From NCBI RefSeq assembly GCF_003248455.1, contig NZ_QFNM01000007.1:1-64000 (forward strand): a DNA stretch of 64,000 nucleotides, given 5' to 3'. Shown piece by piece: positions 58,463-64,000 of the stretch. How positions within the stretch are numbered: position 1 is the stretch's first letter; each line of letters opens with the position of its first letter. The position numbers and the translations under genes were made by a program. This DNA comes from Brevundimonas sp. Its GTDB lineage: Bacteria > Pseudomonadota > Alphaproteobacteria > Caulobacterales > Caulobacteraceae. A model generated the notes under the pieces. That model did not search any database and was not told the origin of the DNA. It saw only the letters and a program-made list of their open reading frames with translations.

Positions 58463-58553
58463 CGCCTTCGGTCTGCATCAAGAACACATCGTTTTTCCAC
58501 GTGCCGTTTCCGTCGATCAGGCGCATTATGGGTGCGGCGTTAGGAGAGCGGAC

Positions 58554-58847
58554 ATGACAGGCGTCGCGGCGAGTGGAACGGGCCGGGCGAACCCTTGGCG
58601 ACTGGCGGGGTGGGGCCTCGTCGCGGCGGTCCTGTTGGCGCCGCTGATCGCCATGCATTTCACCAGCGAGGTGGCCTGGACGGCCACGGACTTCGCCTTC
58701 GCCGGCGCATTGCTGGTCGGGGCCGGTCTTCTGTTGGAACTGACCCTGTGGAAAGTGCGGGGCTTGGGCGGGCGATTGGTGGTTGGCGGACTGGTCGTGG
58801 CCGCCGTCCTGCTGATCTGGGCGGACGGCGCGGTGGGCCTGTTCTAG
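58554..58847 (+). CDS. Small membrane protein, three membrane segments
   Basis: A 97-residue protein with hydrophobic segments near residues 17-36 (GWGLVAAVLLAPLIAMHF), 45-65 (DFAFAGALLVGAGLLLEL) and 72-92. The N-terminus is cytoplasmic by its positive charges. It overlaps the convergent deacetylase gene by four bases. No domain recognised. Confidence 0.7.
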   Translation: MTGVAASGTGRANPWRLAGWGLVAAVLLAPLIAMHFTSEVAWTATDFAFAGALLVGAGLLLELTLWKVRGLGGRLVVGGLVVAAVLLIWADGAVGLF

Positions 58848-59584
58848 GCCGTCGCCATCCGCCACGCCGCCGCGACCGGCTGGATGGCCAGCCCCGCCGC
58901 CTTGGCCAGTCGGATCACGCGGTCGATGTCCTCGGGCCTGCAGCCATAGGGGGTGGGGGCGTCGCCGACGTCGTGGCCATAGGCGATCAGCCAGCCTTTC
59001 GACGCCGCCGCATCGGCCATCAGTTTTTCGAGGTCGTAGCCGGGCAGGCGGCGGCTCTCCAGGCCCACGGCCTGCAGCAGGTTGCGGTCTGCCCGGCCGC
59101 CGTTGACGCCGTCGCGCACGCCCCGCCCGCACAGGAAGCGTCGCTCGATCACCCGCTTGGCGCCCAGCGCGCAGTCGCCGAACGGATAGGCGAAGGTCTC
59201 CATCCGATAGCCCTCCAGCCGCTCGGCCACCCAGGCGGCGTTCCTGGCCAGGCTGGCGTCGAGTTCGTCCGGCGACAGGGTCAGGGTCGAAACGTGTTCG
59301 TAGGTGTGGCAGCCGACCTCGTGCCCGGCCTCGTGCAGGGCCTGCAGATGTTCGACCTCGAACTGCGGCAGGTCCAGGTTGCGACCGCCCGCCAGGCCGC
59401 CGCAGACATAATAGGTCGCCTTGACCCCATGTTCGGCCAGGATCGGCCCGGCCTCGGTCCAGGCCGAGGCGGGGATGTCGTCGAAGGACAGGCTGAACAC
59501 GCCCTTCGGCGGCTGGATCGCGACGGGGCGGACATCCAGATAGCGGCCGGCGCGGCGGCGCATCTTGTCGACGAAGGCGTTCAT
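58844..59584 (-). CDS. Polysaccharide deacetylase-like protein
   Basis: A 246-residue protein of the NodB-like carbohydrate esterase 4 family: SLSFDD near residue 32 (metal Asp) and CHTYEH near residue 92 with the metal-binding H-x3-H. Later FAYPFGD and AYGHDVGDAPTPYG fit the family. Likely acts on a cell-envelope polysaccharide. No signal peptide is evident, suggesting a cytoplasmic or export-independent role. Convergent with the small membrane gene. Confidence 0.85.
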   Translation of the reverse strand: MNAFVDKMRRRAGRYLDVRPVAIQPPKGVFSLSFDDIPASAWTEAGPILAEHGVKATYYVCGGLAGGRNLDLPQFEVEHLQALHEAGHEVGCHTYEHVSTLTLSPDELDASLARNAAWVAERLEGYRMETFAYPFGDCALGAKRVIERRFLCGRGVRDGVNGGRADRNLLQAVGLESRRLPGYDLEKLMADAAASKGWLIAYGHDVGDAPTPYGCRPEDIDRVIRLAKAAGLAIQPVAAAWRMATA

Positions 59585-59620
59585 GGCGGCCTTATGCCAC
59601 GATGGGCTTAAGGCCGGGTT

Positions 59621-60916
59621 TCAGACCGTCACCGGCTGGGCCGTCAAGCCGCGCACCCCGAAGACGCGGCGATAGCGTTCGATCTCGGCCGGATCGCCCA
59701 CCGCCTTTTCCGGGTTGTCCGACAGTTTCACGGCGGGCCGGCCGCCCGCCGCCGCCACCTTGCAGACCAGGGAGATCGGCTCCAGTTCCGGGGCGAAGGC
59801 GGGCGAACAGTCGCGAAAGTCGTTGGTCAGATTGGTGCCCCAGCCGAAGCTGAGCCGCGCCCGGCCGTGGAAATGGGCATGGGTCGCCTCGATCCCGTCG
59901 ATGTCCATCCCGTCCGAGAAGATCAGCAGCTTCTCCTTCGGGTCGCGCCCGTGGGATGTCCACCAGTCGATCAGCCGCTCGCCTGCCGGAATGGGCGGAG
60001 CCGAATCGGGGCGGAAGCCGGTCCAGTCCGCGACCCAATCGGGCGCCCGATCCAGAAACGCCTCCGTGCCGAAGGCGTCGGGCAGGACGATCAGCAGATT
60101 GCCCGCATAGTGCCGCCGCCACTCGTCCAGCACGGCGTAGGGAACCTGGGCCAGGGTCGCGTCGTCCGGCGCCAGGGCGGCCAGCACCATCGGCAACTCG
60201 TGGCCGTTGGTCCCGATGGCCTCCAGGTCGTTCTCCATCGCGTGCAGCACGTTGGAGGTGCCGATGAAGGCCGATCCCAGTCCCTCCTTCAGCGCCTGGA
60301 TGCACCAGCGCTGCCACAGGAAGCCATGTCGCCGCCGGGTGCCGAAGTCCGACAGGGCCAGATCGGGCAGGCGGCGCAGCCGCTCCACCTTGGACCACAG
60401 CCGCGTCTTGGCGCGCGAATACAGGATATCCAGTTCGAACCGGCCCAGCCGCCGCAATCCGACCCGGCATCGCAGTTCGTTCAGGATCGCCAGCGCCGGG
60501 ATTTCCCACAGCGTCACCTCGGCCCAGGCGCCCGAGAAGGTCAGGACATATTGCCCGTCCTGGACCGACAGGTCGTAGTTCGGCAGCCGATAGGCGCTCA
60601 GCCAGGCGATGAAGTCGGGCGAGAAGATCTGCTTCACGCCATAGAAGCTGTTGCCCGCCAGCCAGACCAGCTCCTTGTTGGTGAACCGCAGCGTTCGGGC
60701 GTGATCCAACTGCTCGCGCAGGGCCGCAATGTCGACCTCGTCGGCGAGACGCACGGACCTGGTGCGGTTGATGACCTGGAACGTCACCGGCACGTCGCGA
60801 TGCTCGCGCCAGATCATCTGCAGCATCAGCAGTTTGTAGAAGTCCGTGTCCAGCAGGCTGCGGACGATCGGATCCAGGCGGAAGCCGTGGTCATAGGCGC
60901 GTTTGGCGAGGTCCAT
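59621..60916 (-). CDS. pncB: Nicotinate phosphoribosyltransferase
   Basis: A 431-residue protein: SLLDTDFYKLLMLQMIW near residue 20 is the N-terminal signature, with FGTRRRHGFLWQR near residue 190 and SDGMDIDGI near 320. It makes nicotinate mononucleotide from nicotinate and PRPP in NAD salvage. ATG 60916 gives the normal length. It lies 36 bases downstream of the deacetylase start on the same strand in reverse order, so separate promoters are likely. Confidence 0.93.
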   Translation of the reverse strand: MDLAKRAYDHGFRLDPIVRSLLDTDFYKLLMLQMIWREHRDVPVTFQVINRTRSVRLADEVDIAALREQLDHARTLRFTNKELVWLAGNSFYGVKQIFSPDFIAWLSAYRLPNYDLSVQDGQYVLTFSGAWAEVTLWEIPALAILNELRCRVGLRRLGRFELDILYSRAKTRLWSKVERLRRLPDLALSDFGTRRRHGFLWQRWCIQALKEGLGSAFIGTSNVLHAMENDLEAIGTNGHELPMVLAALAPDDATLAQVPYAVLDEWRRHYAGNLLIVLPDAFGTEAFLDRAPDWVADWTGFRPDSAPPIPAGERLIDWWTSHGRDPKEKLLIFSDGMDIDGIEATHAHFHGRARLSFGWGTNLTNDFRDCSPAFAPELEPISLVCKVAAAGGRPAVKLSDNPEKAVGDPAEIERYRRVFGVRGLTAQPVTV

Positions 60917-60973
60917 GGCCGTATTTGAGCCGATGGGGCGGGGGAGTGCACGTTCTTTCCTCGCCTGCCTCCG

Positions 60974-62242
60974 TCACCCCTTCAACGCCCGGCCCGCCAC
61001 TACGGCGTCCTTGCCGAACTTCTCGCGCAGGACATCGATGGCGCGTTCGGTCTTCAGGGCGCGGGTCTCGGACGTCTGGAACAGCCCGGCGGGGGCGTCT
61101 TCGGCGTCCTGAACCTCGGCCATGCCGATCCCGATCAGACGATACGGTCGGCCCAGTTCGGGCTTCAGCAGATCGCGCCCGGCGGCGAACAAGGCGCGCG
61201 CCGTCTGCACCGGCTCGGGCAGGGTGATGCGGCGGGTCACGATCTTGAAGTCGGTGCGGCGCAGCTTCAGCACCAGCACGCGGCTGGCCACGCCGTCGCG
61301 ACGCGCCTTGGAGGCCAGCTTCTCGCACAGGGGCCACAGTTCGGCCTCCAGCGCCTCGGCCGACGTCAGGTCCTCGTTGAAGGTGGTCTCGGCGCTCATC
61401 CCCTTGCGGTCCCGCTCGGGGTTCACCGCGCGGGCGTCGCGGGCGTGGGCCAGGTCGTAGAGCCGCAGTCCCGATTCGCCATAGCGTTTGACCAGGTCGC
61501 GCACGTCCGCCCGCGCCAGATCGCCGATCAGGGCGTAGCCGTCGCTGCGCAGCGCCTTGCCGAACACCGGGCCGACGCCGGGCAGGGCGGTGACGGGGCG
61601 CGGCGCCAGCAGGGCTTGCGCGTTCGTCGCCCCCACGACGGAGAAGCCGCGCGGCTTGTCCATTTCGGACGCCATCTTCGCCAGGAAGCGGTTGGGCGCC
61701 AGGCCGATGGAGACGGTCAGGCCGGTCTGGTCCTCGATCTGTTTCTGGAAACGGATCAGCTGGAATGCCGGCGGCCCGCCGTTCAGCCTTTCGGTTCCCG
61801 ACAGATCGACCCACGCCTCGTCCAGCGACAGCGGCTGGATCAACGGCGTCAGCTGGCCCAGGGCGCCGAGAATGCGTTCGGATTCGAAGACGTATTTGGT
61901 GAAGTCCGGCTTGATCACCACGGCCTCGGGGCAGGCCTTCAGCGCCTTGAACATCGGCATGGCCGAGCCGACGCCATACTGGCGCGCCACATAGCAGGCG
62001 GTGGAGACGACGCCGCGCTTGCCCCCGCCCACGATCACCGGCTTGTCGCGCAATTCGGGCCGGTCGCGCTTCTCCACCGAGGCGTAGAAGGCGTCGCAAT
62101 CCATGTGCGCGATGGAAAGCTGGTCCAGTTCGGGATCGGCGACGATCCGCCGCGAGCCGCACGCCGGACAGCGGCCGTCCGGCGGGCCGGCGGGGTCCGG
62201 CCCGGTCCACAGACAGTCGCGACAGATGGCCTTGATGGCCAC
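60974..62242 (-). CDS. dinB: DNA polymerase IV (Y family) with N-terminal zinc ribbon
   Basis: A 422-residue polymerase. The catalytic motifs are AHMDCDAFYASVE (residues 45-57, metal Asp) and SLDEAWVD near 120. The first 40 residues hold two CxxC pairs (CRDC and CPAC), a zinc-ribbon extension not found in E. coli DinB. DinB does translesion synthesis under damage. The start at 62242 is divergent from divK with about 107 bases between. Confidence 0.93.
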   Translation of the reverse strand: MAIKAICRDCLWTGPDPAGPPDGRCPACGSRRIVADPELDQLSIAHMDCDAFYASVEKRDRPELRDKPVIVGGGKRGVVSTACYVARQYGVGSAMPMFKALKACPEAVVIKPDFTKYVFESERILGALGQLTPLIQPLSLDEAWVDLSGTERLNGGPPAFQLIRFQKQIEDQTGLTVSIGLAPNRFLAKMASEMDKPRGFSVVGATNAQALLAPRPVTALPGVGPVFGKALRSDGYALIGDLARADVRDLVKRYGESGLRLYDLAHARDARAVNPERDRKGMSAETTFNEDLTSAEALEAELWPLCEKLASKARRDGVASRVLVLKLRRTDFKIVTRRITLPEPVQTARALFAAGRDLLKPELGRPYRLIGIGMAEVQDAEDAPAGLFQTSETRALKTERAIDVLREKFGKDAVVAGRALKG

Positions 62243-62244
62243 GC

Positions 62245-62259
62245 TTAAGGTCTCCGTAA
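62245..62259. promoter_or_regulatory. Candidate CtrA box in the dinB-divK spacer
   Basis: TTAA at 62245-62248, seven bases, then GTAA at 62256-62259 is one mismatch from TTAA-N7-TTAA, the CtrA consensus. It lies about 90 bases before divK, whose Caulobacter relative is controlled by CtrA. One near match in a high-GC genome is weak proof. Confidence 0.3.
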
Positions 62260-62349
62260 GTTTGGCTTCACCCCAACTTAAGACTGGCCGCCTACGAATG
62301 CGACTAACGAGGCGTCCCGCGTTCGCGGGGGCGCGCAGGTCAGGTGATG

Positions 62350-62715
62350 ATGTCCAAGAAAGTCCTCATCGTCGAGGATAACGAGCTGAACATGAAGCTT
62401 TTTCATGATCTGCTCGACTCCCAGGGCTATGAGACCCTGCAGACCCGCGAGGGCCTGCAGGCGCTCGCCCTGGCCAGGGCCCATCATCCCGACCTGATCC
62501 TGATGGACATTCAGCTGCCGGAAATCTCGGGCCTGGAAGTCACCAAATGGCTGAAGGACGACGAGGAGCTGAACCACATCCCCGTCATCGCCGTGACCGC
62601 CTTCGCCATGAAGGGCGACGAGGAGCGGATTCGCCAGGGCGGGTGCGAGGCCTATATCTCCAAGCCGATCTCGGTGATGCATTTCCTCGACACCATAAGG
62701 CAGCACCTGGGATGA
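62350..62715 (+). CDS. divK: Response regulator DivK
   Basis: A 121-residue single-domain receiver. The phospho-acceptor Asp53 is in LILMDIQ; Asp10 (VED), Thr (VAVTAFAMKG) and Lys (YISKPIS) complete the pocket. The sequence closely matches Caulobacter DivK, including Asp53 numbering when starting at 62350, so the upstream ATG and GTG are not used. DivK, phosphorylated by DivJ and PleC, inhibits CckA and so lowers CtrA activity. Overlaps pleD by four bases, as in relatives. Confidence 0.96.
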   Translation: MSKKVLIVEDNELNMKLFHDLLDSQGYETLQTREGLQALALARAHHPDLILMDIQLPEISGLEVTKWLKDDEELNHIPVIAVTAFAMKGDEERIRQGGCEAYISKPISVMHFLDTIRQHLG

Positions 62716-64000
62716 GCGCGCGCATCCTCGTGGTCGACGACGTGGATGTGAACGTCCGCCTGCTCGAAGCCAAGCTGACCATCGAATACTATGACGTCCT
62801 GACCTGCAACAGCGGGGCGGCCGCCCTGACCCTGGCGGCCGAACAGCAGCCGGACCTGATCCTGCTGGACGTGATGATGCCCGGCATGGACGGGTTCGAG
62901 ACCTGTCGCCGTCTGAAGGCACAGGCTGAAACGCGCCACATCCCGGTCGTGCTCGTCACCGCCCTGGACGGGCGCCAGGACCGCATCCGGGGGCTGGAGG
63001 CGGGCGCCGACGACTTCCTGACCAAGCCCATCGACGATGTGATCCTGTTCGCGCGGGTCAAGTCGTTGACGCGGCTGAAACAGGTGATGGACGAACTGCG
63101 CGAGCGCGAGGAAAGCAGCCGGCGACTGGGCGTGGATTCGAACGGGGCGGCCCGGTTGCGAAGCGAGGGCGGGCGGGTGCTGATCGTCGACGACGACCTG
63201 CGACAGGCCGAGAGGATCGCCCTGGAACTGGGCGCCGAACACCGCATCGCCATCGAGACCGATCCCGAGGCGGCGCTGGCGGCGGCCAAGGGCGCGCTGG
63301 ACCTGATCATCGTCAATGTCGCGGCCGTGAATTTCGACGGTCTGCGTATCGTGGCCCAGGCCAAGTCGGGCGATGCCCGCCGAGCGCCGATCCTGGCCAT
63401 CGTCGATCCGTCGGACCGGCCGCGCATGGTCAAGGCGCTGGAACTGGGCGCCGCCGACATCCTGCCGCGCCCGGTCGACACCGAGGAGCTGTCGGCGCGG
63501 GTCCGCACCCAGATCCGGCGCAAACGCTATACCGACTTCCTGCGCCAGAAGCTGGACAGCAGCATGGAGATGGCCGTCACCGACGCCCTGACCGGCTTGC
63601 ATAACCGCCGCTACATGACCGGCCAGCTCCAGGCCCTGGTCGGGCGCGCGGCCCAGGGCGGCGCCCAGGTGGCGGTCTTGGTGCTGGACGTCGATCACTT
63701 CAAGTCGGTCAACGACGGCTTCGGCCACGATGCGGGCGACGAGGTTCTGGTCGAATTCGCCGTGCGCCTGGCCACCAACGTCCGCGCCGTCGACCTGCCC
63801 TGCCGCATGGGCGGCGAGGAGTTCGTGGTGGTCATGCCGGGCGCCAGCCTGGAGGACGCCGGCCGGGTCGCCGAACGAATCCGCCGCGACGTGGCCTCGG
63901 CCCCCTTTCGCGTCATGGGCGGCAAGGAGCAGATCACCATCACCATTTCGGTCGGGGTGGCGGCCACCGTCGGCGACGGCGACACGCCCGAAGGTCTGCT
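62712..64000 (+). CDS. pleD: Diguanylate cyclase PleD (3' end missing)
   Basis: About 430 residues are visible. A first receiver has Asp53 in LILLDVMMPGMDG, a second receiver-like domain follows (RVLIVDDDLRQAER), and then a GGDEF domain with VTDALTGLHNRRY, DHFKSVND and MGGEEF. An I-site RxxD (RAVD) lies five residues before GGEEF, allowing product inhibition by c-di-GMP. PleD makes c-di-GMP at the stalked pole. The last few tens of residues lie past the right edge. Confidence 0.96.
   Translation, partial: MSARILVVDDVDVNVRLLEAKLTIEYYDVLTCNSGAAALTLAAEQQPDLILLDVMMPGMDGFETCRRLKAQAETRHIPVVLVTALDGRQDRIRGLEAGADDFLTKPIDDVILFARVKSLTRLKQVMDELREREESSRRLGVDSNGAARLRSEGGRVLIVDDDLRQAERIALELGAEHRIAIETDPEAALAAAKGALDLIIVNVAAVNFDGLRIVAQAKSGDARRAPILAIVDPSDRPRMVKALELGAADILPRPVDTEELSARVRTQIRRKRYTDFLRQKLDSSMEMAVTDALTGLHNRRYMTGQLQALVGRAAQGGAQVAVLVLDVDHFKSVNDGFGHDAGDEVLVEFAVRLATNVRAVDLPCRMGGEEFVVVMPGASLEDAGRVAERIRRDVASAPFRVMGGKEQITITISVGVAATVGDGDTPEGL

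Overview
The window is about 38.5 kb of an integrated lambda-type prophage followed by about 25.4 kb of host chromosome. High GC, popZ, a divK-pleD pair, a RsaF-type TolC gene and a GapR-type prophage gene point to Caulobacteraceae, most likely Brevundimonas. This is inferred from protein families and gene order; no database was searched.

Prophage, left arm (bases 1-25,922, minus strand): read in the direction of transcription, it holds an early regulatory and replication block and then the packaging, head and tail block. The early block has a Cro-like gene, a CII-like gene, a GapR homologue, a multi-HTH GcrA-like protein, a protein made only of DnaA domain IV, an O-like initiator gene with four iterons inside it, and a possible P-like loader. 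The structural block follows lambda order closely: TerS, TerL, W, portal, ClpP-type protease with scaffold, D, E, small FI/FII-position genes, Z, U, V, G/T-position gene, tape measure, M, L-position, K and J. J runs off the left edge, so the lysis genes and the left att site are not seen. A tRNA-like element inside a 12-bp inverted repeat and a terminator separate the replication and packaging blocks.

Prophage, centre (25.3-28.7 kb): a CI-like repressor without a peptidase domain, apparently leaderless, faces the Cro-like gene across palindromic operators. A related operator recurs 2.7 kb away at the rightward promoter. Behind the repressor lies a three-gene cassette of membrane and coiled-coil proteins that looks like a lysogenic-conversion or exclusion module.

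Prophage, right arm (28.7-38.5 kb, plus strand): a long chain of translationally coupled small genes, with stops and starts overlapping as TGATG, ATGA or GTGA. It includes a pentapeptide-repeat protein, a DPPY-type DNA methyltransferase, a DpdA/TGT-like base-exchange enzyme interrupted by a one-base shift, several small zinc-ribbon proteins, and a tyrosine integrase whose 3' end abuts a tRNA-Cys gene, the likely attachment site.

Chromosome (38.5-64 kb): tRNA-Cys, a PCMT-family protein, TolC, PopZ, ValS, TlyA, a glycine-zipper surface protein, an RNA m5U methyltransferase, a lipoprotein hydrolase, a PA0069-type radical SAM protein, a D-Ala-D-Ala carboxypeptidase with SPOR domain, a phasin, ClpS-ClpA, a FemAB-like acyltransferase, RidA, two unrecognised proteins, a polysaccharide deacetylase, PncB, DinB, and DivK with the start of PleD. 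Several long perfect inverted repeats lie between these genes.
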